Shown here one piece after another: positions 46,632 through 55,386 of a stretch of 64,000 bases of DNA (positions are counted from its first letter, which is position 1; every line of letters begins with the position of its first letter). Source of the DNA: Mesorhizobium sp. 1M-11 (GTDB taxonomy: Bacteria; Pseudomonadota; Alphaproteobacteria; Rhizobiales; Rhizobiaceae); NCBI RefSeq assembly GCF_001303895.1, contig NZ_LJSD01000011.1:310001-374000 (forward strand). The letters are read 5' to 3'. The notes below the pieces were generated by a model that saw only the letters and a list, made by a program, of their open reading frames with translations, had not been told where the DNA came from and did no database searches. The position numbers were made by a program, and so were the translations under genes.

Positions 46632-49595
46632 ATGTTAGAGCGTTTCCGTTTTTCACGGAAACGCGGAAACGCTCTAACTCTTTGTTTTTACGCAATTCCG
46701 GACGGAAAACCGTTACACACTTTTCCTGGAATTGCTCTCGCTTTCGTCGTTGCGACGATGGTGACCCTTTTCGCCGCCGCTTCCGCCTACGCCGTGGAAC
46801 CGATCAAGATTTCCCGCGACGACGTCGCGCTCGACCTTTCGGGTGCGGTCGAAATCTACCGCAACCAGGGCGAGAATTTTCAGGTATCGACGGCCCCCGG
46901 TTCCGATGGCATCGTCCGGCGCATCGAGGTAGAGGCCAACGATGCCCGCTCGACCGGCGATTGGGCCGTCTTTGCGCTTGCCAACACCACCGACGACGTC
47001 ATCGACCGCCTTATCGTCGCGCCGCATTTCCGGCTGGTGAAATCAGGCATCTTCTGGCCGGACCTCGGCTCGACGCGCATCACCGCGATCACCCCGTCGG
47101 AGGGCTTCGCGCTCGACAAGCAGGCGAGCCCGGATGCTGACGTTTTTCGCGTGACGCTGAACCCCGGCTCGGTCGTTACCTTTATCGCCGAACTCGCCTC
47201 GCCGAAGCTGCCGCAGGTCTATCTGTGGGAACCGGAGGCCTACAAGGACACCGTCAATTCCTACACGCTCTATCGCGGCATCGTCATCGGCATCGCCGGA
47301 CTTCTGGCGCTGTTCCTGACGATCCTGTTCGTGGTCAAGGGTACTTCACTGTTTCCGGCAACAGCGGCATTGGCGTGGGCTGTGCTTGCCTATATCTGCA
47401 TCGACTTCGGCTTCCTGGCCAAGATCATTCAGGTAGCACCAGGTTCCGAGCAGGTCTGGCGCGCCGGCGCCGAAGTTGCACTCGCAACGACCTTCGTCGT
47501 CTTCCTGTTCACCTATTTGAACCTCAACCGTTGGCACGGCCATTTCAGTTATGGCGCGGTGGTGTGGGTGCTGGGTCTTGCCGCAATTGCCGGCATCGCC
47601 ATCATCGATCCGGCGATCGCGGCCGGCATTGCCCGTATCTCGTTTGCCGCTACCGCCGTCACCGGCCTTGGCCTCATCGTCTTCCTTGGCCTGCGCGGCT
47701 ACGATCGCGCCATCATGCTGATCCCAAGCTGGGTGATGGTGCTGCTCTGGGCCACGGGTTCCTGGATGGCGATCACCGGCCTGCTCGACAACGACATCGT
47801 GCAGCCAGCACTCGGCGGCGGGCTGATCCTGGTGATCCTGTTGATCGGCTTTACGGTCATGCAGCATGCCTTTGCCGGCGGCGCGCTGCATCAGGGTCTT
47901 TTCTCCGATCTCGAGCGCCAGGCACTGGCAGTCGCCGGCTCCGGTGACACGGTCTGGGACTGGGATGTCCTGCGCGACCGTATCGTCACGCGCCCCGACG
48001 TCAGCCTGCAGCTCGGCCTTGCCCCTGGCAGCCTCGGCGGCGCGGCCCGCAACTGGCTGCCGGTTCTGCATTCGGACGATCGCGACACATTCCGCACGAC
48101 GCTTGACGTGGTGCTGGAGCATCGACGCGGCCGCGTGGCACAGAATTTCCGCCTTCGCGGCGCCGACGGCCACTATCACTGGTTCGCTTTGCGGGCTCGG
48201 CCGGTGATCGGCTCCGACGGCGAGGTCATCCGCTGCGTCGGCACGATGGTCGACGTGACCGAGCAGAAGAAATCGGAAGAACGCCTTCTGCACGACGCCG
48301 TGCACGACAACCTGACCGGTCTGCCGAACCGCGAACTGTTCATGAACCGGCTGGAGGCGATCATCTCGATCGCCCGCACCGAGGACAAGGTCCGGCCGAC
48401 GGTCTTCGTCATCGACATCGACCGCTTCAAGCAGGTCAATGACGGGTTGGGTATTTCAGCCGGCGACACCATCCTGCTGACCGTGGCGCGGCGTCTGCAC
48501 CGCCTGCTCAAGCCGAAGGACTCACTGTCGCGTTTCGCCGGCGACCAGTTCGCGCTGATGCTGCTCTCCGAGCAGGACCCGGCTCGTATCGCCGCCATGG
48601 CCGATGCCATCAAACATGCGATCAGCTCGCCGATCACCTTCGCCAAGCGGGAGATCGTGCTGACCGCCTCCGTCGGGCTGATCACCTGGACATCCGACCA
48701 GACCTCCGCCGAGGACCTCGTCAAGGATGCGGAACTCGCCATGCATCAGGCCAAGCGCTTCGGTGGCGATCGTATTGAACCGTTCCGCCCTGCATTCCGC
48801 ACCGTCGGCACCGATCGGCTGCAGTTCGAATCCGATCTGCGCCGGGCCATCGAGCGGCGCGAATTCACCCTCGCCTATCAGCCGATCGTTCGGTTGGAAG
48901 ACTATAGTGTCGCCGGTTTCGAGGCCTTGCTACGCTGGGATCATCCCCGCCGCGGCATGATCCCGCCCGCCGACTTCATTCCGGTGGCAGAGAGCTGCGG
49001 TCTCATCGTGCAGCTCGGACTGTTCGCGATGCAGAAAGCGGCAGAAGACCTGGCAGGCTGGCAGAAGCACATCGGCGACACGCCGCTATCGGTTTCGGTC
49101 AACCTCTCAAGCCGCCAGCTTATCCGCCGCGATCTCGTCACAGATGTTCGCTCGGTGATTGCACGCGCCGGCCTGAAGCCGCGATGCCTGCGCCTCGAGC
49201 TCACCGAATCGCTGGTCATGGACAACCCCGAACAAGCCGCCCATGTGCTGACCAAGCTGAAACAGCTGGGTATCGGCCTGTCGCTCGACGATTTCGGCAC
49301 CGGCTACTCGTCACTGTCGTACCTCACCCGTTTCCCCTTCGACACGATCAAGATCGACAAGAGCTTCATCGACGACACGTCGCCCAAACGCGCTGTGTTG
49401 CTGCGTTCCATGGTCAACATGGCGCATGAACTGGGTCTCGCCGTGGTGGCCGAAGGCATTTCTGACCAGAGCGATGCGCTGGAATTGCGCCAGATGGGCT
49501 GCGAATATGTGCAGAGCTTCATGTTCGGCGCACCGATGAACGGCGAAGCCGTGGTCAAGCTGCTGCGCGAACAATATCCGCTGACGCAGGCATAG
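46632..49595 (+). CDS. Membrane GGDEF-EAL protein with degenerate GGDEF, probable c-di-GMP phosphodiesterase
   Basis: 987 residues if read from the ATG at 46632, 945 from 46758. A hydrophobic signal (VVATMVTLFAAASAYA) precedes a periplasmic domain (to about residue 230) and seven or so transmembrane helices (about 235-425), a 7TMR-DISM-like layout. A PAS domain (about 440-560) is followed by a GGDEF domain whose signature is AGDQF, and by an EAL domain with EALLRW, ELTESLVMDN, DDFGTGYSS, DTIKIDKSFI and VVAEGI. The catalytic EAL residues are intact, whereas cyclase activity is doubtful. The first 40 residues of the longer form are encoded by a dispersed repeat, so 46758 may be the real start, although its signal peptide would be short. 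Confidence 0.88.
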   Translation: MLERFRFSRKRGNALTLCFYAIPDGKPLHTFPGIALAFVVATMVTLFAAASAYAVEPIKISRDDVALDLSGAVEIYRNQGENFQVSTAPGSDGIVRRIEVEANDARSTGDWAVFALANTTDDVIDRLIVAPHFRLVKSGIFWPDLGSTRITAITPSEGFALDKQASPDADVFRVTLNPGSVVTFIAELASPKLPQVYLWEPEAYKDTVNSYTLYRGIVIGIAGLLALFLTILFVVKGTSLFPATAALAWAVLAYICIDFGFLAKIIQVAPGSEQVWRAGAEVALATTFVVFLFTYLNLNRWHGHFSYGAVVWVLGLAAIAGIAIIDPAIAAGIARISFAATAVTGLGLIVFLGLRGYDRAIMLIPSWVMVLLWATGSWMAITGLLDNDIVQPALGGGLILVILLIGFTVMQHAFAGGALHQGLFSDLERQALAVAGSGDTVWDWDVLRDRIVTRPDVSLQLGLAPGSLGGAARNWLPVLHSDDRDTFRTTLDVVLEHRRGRVAQNFRLRGADGHYHWFALRARPVIGSDGEVIRCVGTMVDVTEQKKSEERLLHDAVHDNLTGLPNRELFMNRLEAIISIARTEDKVRPTVFVIDIDRFKQVNDGLGISAGDTILLTVARRLHRLLKPKDSLSRFAGDQFALMLLSEQDPARIAAMADAIKHAISSPITFAKREIVLTASVGLITWTSDQTSAEDLVKDAELAMHQAKRFGGDRIEPFRPAFRTVGTDRLQFESDLRRAIERREFTLAYQPIVRLEDYSVAGFEALLRWDHPRRGMIPPADFIPVAESCGLIVQLGLFAMQKAAEDLAGWQKHIGDTPLSVSVNLSSRQLIRRDLVTDVRSVIARAGLKPRCLRLELTESLVMDNPEQAAHVLTKLKQLGIGLSLDDFGTGYSSLSYLTRFPFDTIKIDKSFIDDTSPKRAVLLRSMVNMAHELGLAVVAEGISDQSDALELRQMGCEYVQSFMFGAPMNGEAVVKLLREQYPLTQA
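46634..46735 (+). repeat. Rhizobial intergenic mosaic-type repeat (RIME-like)
   Basis: About 102 bases made of two inverted repeats. Arms of 15 bases at 46634-46648 and 46664-46678 are exact complements (starting GTTAGAGCGTTTCCG), and GCAATTCC/GGAATTGC pair at 46692-46699 and 46728-46735. This two-palindrome layout and the GCAATTCCGGACGG core are, to my knowledge, those of a repeat abundant in rhizobial genomes. Here it lies between the GNAT gene and, in part, inside the possible 5' coding region of the GGDEF-EAL gene. Confidence 0.8.
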
Positions 49596-49599
49596 GCCT

Positions 49600-49753
49600 A
49601 CTTCCCTTCTCCCATTCACGGAGAGAAGGTGCCCGAAGGGCGGATGAGGGGCGGCTCGATGTTTGAAGGGACGTGGGTATTCCCGCCGACGATGGCGCAG
49701 CCCCTCAGCTGTCGGCTTCGCCGACATCCTCTCCCCGCAAGCGGGGCGAGGAA
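49600..49753. repeat. Rhizobial extragenic palindromic repeat
   Basis: A composite with CTTCTCCC and GGAGAGAAGG at the left, GCCCGAAGGGC, GGATGAGGGG, then AGCCCCTCAGCTGTCGG, CGGCTTCGCCG and CTCTCCCCGCAAGCGGGG at the right. GAGGGGC on the left can pair with GCCCCTC on the right. This type of element is common between genes in Rhizobiales. It separates two convergent genes and could help end both transcripts. Confidence 0.7.
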
Positions 49754-49760
49754 AGAATGA

Positions 49761-50369
49761 CTAGGCGTGGCCGGCGGCTTGGCTGAAACGCGCGAGGTCG
49801 ATGCCGATCGACGCGAGAGCCCGGCTATATTTGCCTTCGATGTCGGGATCGAACAGAAGCTCCGGCGTCGCCGGGCAGGTGAGCCAGCCATTCTCAGCGA
49901 TTTCGCCTTCAAGCTGGCCGGCACCCCAGCCAGAATAACCGAGCGTCATCAGCGCCTGGCGAGGTCCGCGCCCAGCAGAAATGGCACGCAGGATGTCAAC
50001 CGTTGCAGTCAGGCATATGTCGTCCGAGACCGGCAGTGAGGATTCCACGCGGTAGTCGCCAGTGTGCAGGACAAAGCCGCGGCTGCGGTCCACCGGTCCG
50101 CCATTGCGCACGATGAAGTCACGGGTCTGCCTCGGCAGGCGGATCGCCTCCTGCTCGTTCATGATGCCAAGTTGCACCAGAAGGTCGGGGAACAGCATCT
50201 GCTGGGTCTGGTTGATGATCAGCCCCATCGCACCTTCGTCCGAGTGCGCACAGATGTAGATGACCGCACGCGCGAATCGTTCGTCCTTCATGCCAGGCAT
50301 GGCGATCACGAACTGGTCGTCGAGAAAGCCACTTTTACCGGCCGCATTTTTGTGGCGTAAAAGGTCCAT
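49761..50369 (-). CDS. YqgE/AlgH family protein (DUF179)
   Basis: 202 residues from the ATG at 50369. The family landmarks are [44 protein letters not shown] (in pieces), [39 protein letters not shown] and the PATPELLFD end. The molecular role of YqgE is unknown. The open frame begins at 50420 but the conserved part fits the inner start. It converges with the GGDEF-EAL gene. Confidence 0.93.
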   Translation of the reverse strand: MDLLRHKNAAGKSGFLDDQFVIAMPGMKDERFARAVIYICAHSDEGAMGLIINQTQQMLFPDLLVQLGIMNEQEAIRLPRQTRDFIVRNGGPVDRSRGFVLHTGDYRVESSLPVSDDICLTATVDILRAISAGRGPRQALMTLGYSGWGAGQLEGEIAENGWLTCPATPELLFDPDIEGKYSRALASIGIDLARFSQAAGHA

Positions 50370-50518
50370 AAGCAAAGGGTAACGCGTTTCCGGGACGCTT
50401 GAAAGATGCCATTGGTGCAATTCGCGGGTGCCTTAGTGCGTAGGACTCACGCAAAAATGATGGATCACATCGCCCGAAAGCGGTTGCGTAGCCACATTTG
50501 ACCCTTCAAATCAGCGGC

Positions 50519-51322
50519 ATGGATCGCTTGAGACTTTCGCTCTGCCTTGCCGTCTTGATGACCACCTCCATGCCGGCTTCCGCGTCCTCATCCGTCTGGG
50601 CGGACAGCGAGGGCGGGCGCGTGCGGCTGGTAACCACCGGGATTCCTGACGCTTCCGGCCAACTCACCGGGGCACTTCATATCGAATTGAAGCCCGGCTG
50701 GAAAACCTACTGGCGCGATCCCGGCGCCAGCGGCGTACCGCCGCAGATCGATGTCACTAAGGCGATCAACGTCGCCAAGGCCGAATTGTCCTACCCTGCT
50801 CCCGGCCGCCATGATGATGGCTATGGCGGATGGGCCGGCTATGATCATACAGTCGCGCTGCCGATAAAGTTCACGCTGGCAAAGCCCCAGGAAAACGCAG
50901 TCATCGATGCTGGCGTCTTTCTCGGAATCTGCCAGACGATCTGCATTCCGCTGCAGGCACAACTGAAGGTCGATCCGGCCGAAGACGCGGGCAATGCCGA
51001 GGATGCCCAACTGGTGCAAGCTGCCCTGGCTTCCCTGCCACAGAAATCAACCGACGCTTTCGGTGCGAAGACGCTGTCGGGAGAGAAGGACAAATTGGTT
51101 GTCGAGGCGACCGCACCGGCTGAAGCCAAAAGCATCGACCTCTTCGTTGCCGGCGAGCAAGGTTATCTGTTCGGCGCGCCGACACGCGCCGAACAGGACG
51201 GCAAAGTCGTCTTTTCGATCCCGATCCTCGGACGTCCCGGCAAGGCAGCTGAAGGCCACGGCCTTCCCTATACGCTGACCACTTCGTCCGGAGCGGTTGA
51301 AGGTCTATTGCCCTATCCGTGA
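50519..51322 (+). CDS. Periplasmic DsbD-alpha-like (ScsB-like) domain protein
   Basis: 267 residues. A signal peptide (RLRLSLCLAVLMTTSMPASAS) is followed by a domain that matches the N-terminal part of DsbD/ScsB: GALHIELKPGWKTYWRDPGASGVPPQID (in pieces), YDHTVALPIKFTLAKP, and a cysteine pair Cys-x3-Cys in FLGICQTICIPLQAQL. There are no transmembrane helices and no C-terminal thioredoxin domain, so it is a stand-alone alpha domain that would need a membrane partner encoded elsewhere. The ATG at 50519 is chosen over TTG at 50498 because the signal peptide then starts normally. Confidence 0.82.
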   Translation: MDRLRLSLCLAVLMTTSMPASASSSVWADSEGGRVRLVTTGIPDASGQLTGALHIELKPGWKTYWRDPGASGVPPQIDVTKAINVAKAELSYPAPGRHDDGYGGWAGYDHTVALPIKFTLAKPQENAVIDAGVFLGICQTICIPLQAQLKVDPAEDAGNAEDAQLVQAALASLPQKSTDAFGAKTLSGEKDKLVVEATAPAEAKSIDLFVAGEQGYLFGAPTRAEQDGKVVFSIPILGRPGKAAEGHGLPYTLTTSSGAVEGLLPYP

Positions 51323-51411
51323 CAATTGCAGGGGCTGGCTACATTGCGAGGTGCCAAGGAAGGCGCTATCGCTTTGCACTCTTCCTTCCCTCCCAAACAA
51401 AGAGGACTGCC

Positions 51412-51897
51412 ATGACCATTGCCGTTGGCGACAAGCTGCCTGAGGCCACCTTCAAGACCATGACCGACGACGGCGCCAAGGCGCTGACCACCGCCGACGT
51501 CTTTTCCGGCAAGAAGGTAGTGTTGTTCGGCGTTCCGGGCGCATTCACGCCGACCTGCAACAACAATCACCTGCCGGGTTATCTCGAGAACCGCGATGCC
51601 ATCCTGTCGCGCGGCGTCGACCAGATCGCGGTTGTGGCGGTCAACGATCCGTTCGTGATGGGCGCCTGGGCACGCTTTACCGGTGGCGAAGGCAAGATCC
51701 TGTTCCTGGCTGACGGCAGCGGCGATTTCGCAAAGGCGGCAGGCCTTGATATCGACCTCAGCGCCAACGGCCTCGGACTGCGTTCCAAGCGCTTTTCGAT
51801 GATCGTCGAAAATGGCGCGGTGACGACACTCAACATCGAAGGCAACCCGGGCCAGGCTGTGGATTCTGGCGCCGCAAAGCTGCTCGAACAGCTGTAA
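51412..51897 (+). CDS. Prx5-type peroxiredoxin (1-Cys)
   Basis: 161 residues. IAVGDKLPEATFKTM opening, VVLFGVPGAFTPTCNNNHLPGYL with the peroxidatic Cys in the T-x-x-C motif near residue 47, VNDPFVMGAW, and LRSKRFSMIVENG with the conserved Arg. It is the only cysteine in the protein, so reduction must come from an external thiol such as glutathione. AGAGGA lies 5-10 bases before the ATG. Peroxide and alkyl hydroperoxide removal is the known family role. Confidence 0.94.
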   Translation: MTIAVGDKLPEATFKTMTDDGAKALTTADVFSGKKVVLFGVPGAFTPTCNNNHLPGYLENRDAILSRGVDQIAVVAVNDPFVMGAWARFTGGEGKILFLADGSGDFAKAAGLDIDLSANGLGLRSKRFSMIVENGAVTTLNIEGNPGQAVDSGAAKLLEQL

Positions 51898-51914
51898 CAG
51901 CGCGCGCCGGATCG

Positions 51915-52730
51915 ATGTTTCGGCAATTCCACACCAGAACGGGTCTGGGCGCGCAGCTACGCGCGCTCGGTCTGGTGGCGGGCGATACGGTGATGGTCCA
52001 TGCAGGGCTGCGGTCGGTCGGGCACATTCTCGGCGGGCCCGACAGCCTTATCCGCGCCCTGCTCGATACAACCGGTTCCGGCGGGACCGTGATGGTCTAC
52101 ACGGACTGGGACGACGATTATCACGAATTGCTGGACGACGATGGCCGCATCCCGGCGGCGTTGCGCGAACACATCGTGCCCTTTGATCCTGCGTCGTCAC
52201 GGGCGCGACGTGACAATGGCGCGATCGCCGAATTCGTGCGCACCTTTCCAGGCGCGGTGCGCAGCGCGAACCCCGGCGCTTCCTGCGCGGCCGTCGGTGC
52301 AAAAGCCCCGTGGCTTACCAGCGACCATCCGCTGGAATACGGCTATGGAGCTGGATCTCCTTTTGACAAACTTGTCGAAGTCAACGGCAAGGTGTTGTTG
52401 ATAGGTGCGCCGCTCGAGGCCATGTCCATTCTGCATCATGCCGAACATCTGGCTGACCTGTCCGGCAAGCGCATAGCGCATTTTGAAGCGCCGCTCCTGA
52501 TCGACGGCCGGACGGAATGGCATTGTTGGGAGGAGTTCGACACAACGGAGCCGATCGTCGATGGGCTGCCGGGCGACTATTTCGCAACGGTTGTCGAAGA
52601 CTTTCTCAAAGCGGGCGGAGGTCATCGCGGCAGGGTCGGCGATGCCGATTCCGTGCTGGTTTCAGCACCGAAGATTGTCCGTCATGGCGTGGACTGGCTC
52701 GAAGCGCGATTCGGCAACGCGAAACGCTGA
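51915..52730 (+). CDS. AAC(3)-family aminoglycoside N-acetyltransferase-like protein
   Basis: 271 residues. The AAC(3) blocks are clear: VMVHAGLRSVGHILGGPDSLIRALLD, GSGGTVMVYTDWDD, PGAVRSANPGASCAAVGAKAPWL, GYGAGSPFDKLVEVNGKVLLIGAPLEAMSILHHAEHLAD (given in pieces). In most AAC(3) enzymes the third block reads RSxHPxxS; here the His is Asn. The family acetylates the 3-amino group of 2-deoxystreptamine aminoglycosides, but many chromosomal members have no shown resistance role. It lies 17 bases after the peroxiredoxin gene, between core genes with no mobile element. Confidence 0.85.
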   Translation: MFRQFHTRTGLGAQLRALGLVAGDTVMVHAGLRSVGHILGGPDSLIRALLDTTGSGGTVMVYTDWDDDYHELLDDDGRIPAALREHIVPFDPASSRARRDNGAIAEFVRTFPGAVRSANPGASCAAVGAKAPWLTSDHPLEYGYGAGSPFDKLVEVNGKVLLIGAPLEAMSILHHAEHLADLSGKRIAHFEAPLLIDGRTEWHCWEEFDTTEPIVDGLPGDYFATVVEDFLKAGGGHRGRVGDADSVLVSAPKIVRHGVDWLEARFGNAKR

Positions 52731-52747
52731 ATTCCGATCAAGCTGCA

Positions 52748-53230
52748 TCAGCCGCCGGCTATTTCCTTCTTCAATGCGGCGGTACCTGAAAACTTCCTCT
52801 TGAAGGGAGCCATGCCCTCGCGCGCCAGTTCGTCGGCCCGCTCATTTTCCGGATGGCCGGCGTGCCCCTTTACCCAATGCCACGTCACATCGTGGCGCCG
52901 GTTGGCCTCGTCCAGGGCCTGCCAGAGCTCGCCGTTCTTCACCGGCTTCTTATCGGCGGTTTTCCAGCCATTGCGCTTCCAGCCATGGATCCATTTGGAG
53001 ATGCCGTCCATGACATATTTGCTGTCGGTGTGAAGGTCGACCTTGCACGCTTCCTTCAGCGCATTCAGGCCGGAGATCGCCGCGAGCAACTCCATGCGGT
53101 TGTTGGTGGTATCCGCCTCACCACCCGACAACTCCTTGGTTGAGCCATTGAAGCGCAGGATAGCACCCCAACCGCCTGGTCCAGGATTACCGGAACAGGC
53201 ACCATCGGTGAAAATCTCGACATGCTTCAT
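52748..53230 (-). CDS. rnhA: Ribonuclease HI
   Basis: 160 residues. The catalytic carboxylates are all present: Asp in [15 protein letters not shown] (residue 9), Glu in [11 protein letters not shown], Asp in [11 protein letters not shown], and Asp in [11 protein letters not shown], with the basic handle [11 protein letters not shown]. It removes RNA from RNA:DNA hybrids. The start overlaps the thrB stop by 4 bases, so it ends a coupled ispH-thrB-rnhA run. Confidence 0.97.
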   Translation of the reverse strand: MKHVEIFTDGACSGNPGPGGWGAILRFNGSTKELSGGEADTTNNRMELLAAISGLNALKEACKVDLHTDSKYVMDGISKWIHGWKRNGWKTADKKPVKNGELWQALDEANRRHDVTWHWVKGHAGHPENERADELAREGMAPFKRKFSGTAALKKEIAGG

Positions 53231-54189
53231 TTCAGGCCGTACTCGGAAGCTGAGCCGATAGCGCGATGGAAGCGCATGCGGCGGATATATTCGGTTGGAT
53301 CACGCTTGATGACCAGACCACTGTCGGGGACGGTCAGCCAGTCGTAGAGACGCGTCAGCATGAAACGCAATGCCGAACCGCGTGCCAGCATCGGCAGAGC
53401 TTCCCGCTCCGTTGCGTGCAGCGGCCGCACGCTCTGGTAACCGGCCAGCAGCGCCGTGCCCTTGGTGAGGTTGAAGGAAAAGTCTTTTTCGAAGCACCAG
53501 GCATTGAGACAGGTGGCGAGGTCATAGGCGTAGAAGTCGTCACAAGCGAAATAGAAGTCGATCAGGCCGGACAGCTTCTCGCCGAGGAAGAAAACATTGT
53601 CCGGGAAGAGATCGGCATGGATGATACCGGCAGGCAGGCCTTTCGGCCAGTTGCGCTCGAAATCGGCGAAATCCTCGTCCACCTCGGCCGCAAGGCCCGG
53701 CTCGACCTCATCGGCGCGGGCGCGTGACGCCTCCCAAAGCTTGCGCCAGCCGTCGATCGCCAGCGCGTTGTCGCGATGCATGGTAAAATCGGCGCCGGCC
53801 AGATGCAGCTCGGCAAGTGCCTTGCCGACTTCGCGGCAATGCGCGACGCCCGGCTTGCGCAGCCACATGCCTTCCAGGAAGGTGATGATGACAGCCGGAC
53901 GGCCCGCCAGCGTGCCGATCATGGAACCGTCATGGCGCTGCACAGGCAGCGGACAGGAGATACCCTTCTTGGCGAGATGATCCATCAGTCCGAGGAAGAA
54001 AGGCAGATCCGCCTTTTCCACACGCTTTTCGTAGAGCGTCAGGATGAAGGAGCCCGCCGTCGTGTGCAGCAGGAAGTTGGAGTTTTCCGTTCCTTCGGCG
54101 ATGCCCTTGTAGGAGAGCAATTCGCCGGCCGGATAGTCCTTCAGGAAAGCTGCAAGCTCGCCCTCACCTACATCGGTGTAGACCGCCAT
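53227..54189 (-). CDS. thrB: Homoserine kinase (APH-like ThrB)
   Basis: 320 residues of the aminoglycoside phosphotransferase-like homoserine kinase class, not the GHMP class of enterics. The N-terminal lobe has [30 protein letters not shown] (in pieces), the catalytic loop is [16 protein letters not shown] near residue 200, and the metal-binding Asp is in [12 protein letters not shown]. It makes O-phosphohomoserine for ThrC (43285). Its ATG overlaps the ispH stop (TGATG), and its stop overlaps rnhA. Confidence 0.95.
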   Translation of the reverse strand: MAVYTDVGEGELAAFLKDYPAGELLSYKGIAEGTENSNFLLHTTAGSFILTLYEKRVEKADLPFFLGLMDHLAKKGISCPLPVQRHDGSMIGTLAGRPAVIITFLEGMWLRKPGVAHCREVGKALAELHLAGADFTMHRDNALAIDGWRKLWEASRARADEVEPGLAAEVDEDFADFERNWPKGLPAGIIHADLFPDNVFFLGEKLSGLIDFYFACDDFYAYDLATCLNAWCFEKDFSFNLTKGTALLAGYQSVRPLHATEREALPMLARGSALRFMLTRLYDWLTVPDSGLVIKRDPTEYIRRMRFHRAIGSASEYGLK

Positions 54190-55199
54190 CACACGGTCCC
54201 GTTAACGAAGGCCATGTCGGCCGGGGTCAGTTCGACATCGCGCAGCGCCCGCATCACCGGGAAATCCTCCGTTTCCGTCGCCGTCACCGCCAGATCGACC
54301 GAGACGTCGAAGCGCTGGCGGAAGGCATCGATGATCTCATCGACAATGATCTCCGGTGCAGAGGCCCCTGCGGAGAGGCCGAGCGTCGAGATCGAGCCGA
54401 TCTCATCCCACGGAATTTCGGAAGCGCGCTGCACGAGAAGCGACATCGCGGCTCCCGCGCGCTCCGCCACTTCGACAAGACGACGCGAATTGGAGGAATT
54501 GGGCGCGCCGACGACCAGATAGAGATCGCAGCCGGGCGCGGTTTCCTTCACCGCATCCTGCCGATTGGTCGTCGCGTAACAGATCGATTCGGCAGCGGGC
54601 GCCTGCAGCGCTGGAAACCGTTCCCCCAGGGCGCGGATGATGCCGGCGGTATCTTCCACCGAGAGCGTCGTCTGGGTGACAAAACCCAGAGCCTCGGGAT
54701 CAGCTGGCTGGAACGAAGCGGCGTCGGCCTCGGTTTCGATCAGTGTCACCGCGCCGTCGGGCAGTTGCCCCATCGTGCCGATCACTTCGGGGTGGCCGGC
54801 ATGGCCGATCAGAAGCACATGGCGACCCAGGCGCTGATGGCGCATGGCCTGCTTGTGCACCTTGGAAACCAGCGGACAGGTGGCGTCGAGGTAGAAGAGA
54901 TTGCGCGCCACGGCATCGGCCGGCACCGACTTCGGCACGCCATGCGCAGAAAAGACCACCGGAGACTGCTTGTGCTCTTCCGGGATCTCGGAAAGCTCCT
55001 CGATGAAGACGGCGCCAAGGTTCTGCAGCCCTTCGACCACATAGCGGTTGTGCACGATCTCGTGGCGGACATAGACCGGCGCGCCGTATTTCTTCAGAGC
55101 CAGCACGACGATCTGGATGGCCCGGTCGACACCGGCGCAGAAGCCGCGCGGCTGGCAGAGCCTGATCGTGAGCGGTGGTTTTACGGCTTTGTTCAACAT
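54189..55199 (-). CDS. ispH: 4-hydroxy-3-methylbut-2-enyl diphosphate reductase IspH
   Basis: 336 residues. The last enzyme of the MEP isoprenoid pathway. The iron-sulfur cysteines are in [22 protein letters not shown] and ICYATTNRQ; the substrate-binding His and Glu are in [23 protein letters not shown] and HEIVHN. The start at 55199 is used: the upstream open frame runs back through a dispersed repeat and has no conserved sequence. It lies downstream of the oxidase operon and is coupled to thrB. Confidence 0.96.
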   Translation of the reverse strand: MLNKAVKPPLTIRLCQPRGFCAGVDRAIQIVVLALKKYGAPVYVRHEIVHNRYVVEGLQNLGAVFIEELSEIPEEHKQSPVVFSAHGVPKSVPADAVARNLFYLDATCPLVSKVHKQAMRHQRLGRHVLLIGHAGHPEVIGTMGQLPDGAVTLIETEADAASFQPADPEALGFVTQTTLSVEDTAGIIRALGERFPALQAPAAESICYATTNRQDAVKETAPGCDLYLVVGAPNSSNSRRLVEVAERAGAAMSLLVQRASEIPWDEIGSISTLGLSAGASAPEIIVDEIIDAFRQRFDVSVDLAVTATETEDFPVMRALRDVELTPADMAFVNGTV

Positions 55200-55229
55200 G
55201 CTTTCCCATTGGCTGGACACGCGCACCGG

Positions 55230-55317
55230 CCCGAAAATCGGAATCGATTTTCGGAAAGCACGATGCGCAGGACCAAAGTGCTGGAGCGTCCTTTGCGCGT
55301 CCGAATGGACGCGCGGC
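55230..55317 (-). repeat. Dispersed rhizobial intergenic repeat, copy B
   Basis: About 88 bases that match the element at 19989-20081 in the opposite orientation, with an internal dyad (CCGAAAATCG...CGATTTTCGG) and the GCGCGTCCGAATGGACGCGC palindrome near the other end. It lies between SURF1 and ispH, inside what otherwise looks like one continuous minus-strand run of genes. Confidence 0.75.
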
Positions 55318-55386
55318 ACTCCTGTGCGGACATGATGTCCGCCACCCCTGTATGTCAAGGGCGTGGACCGGTTCGAACGAACTCTC

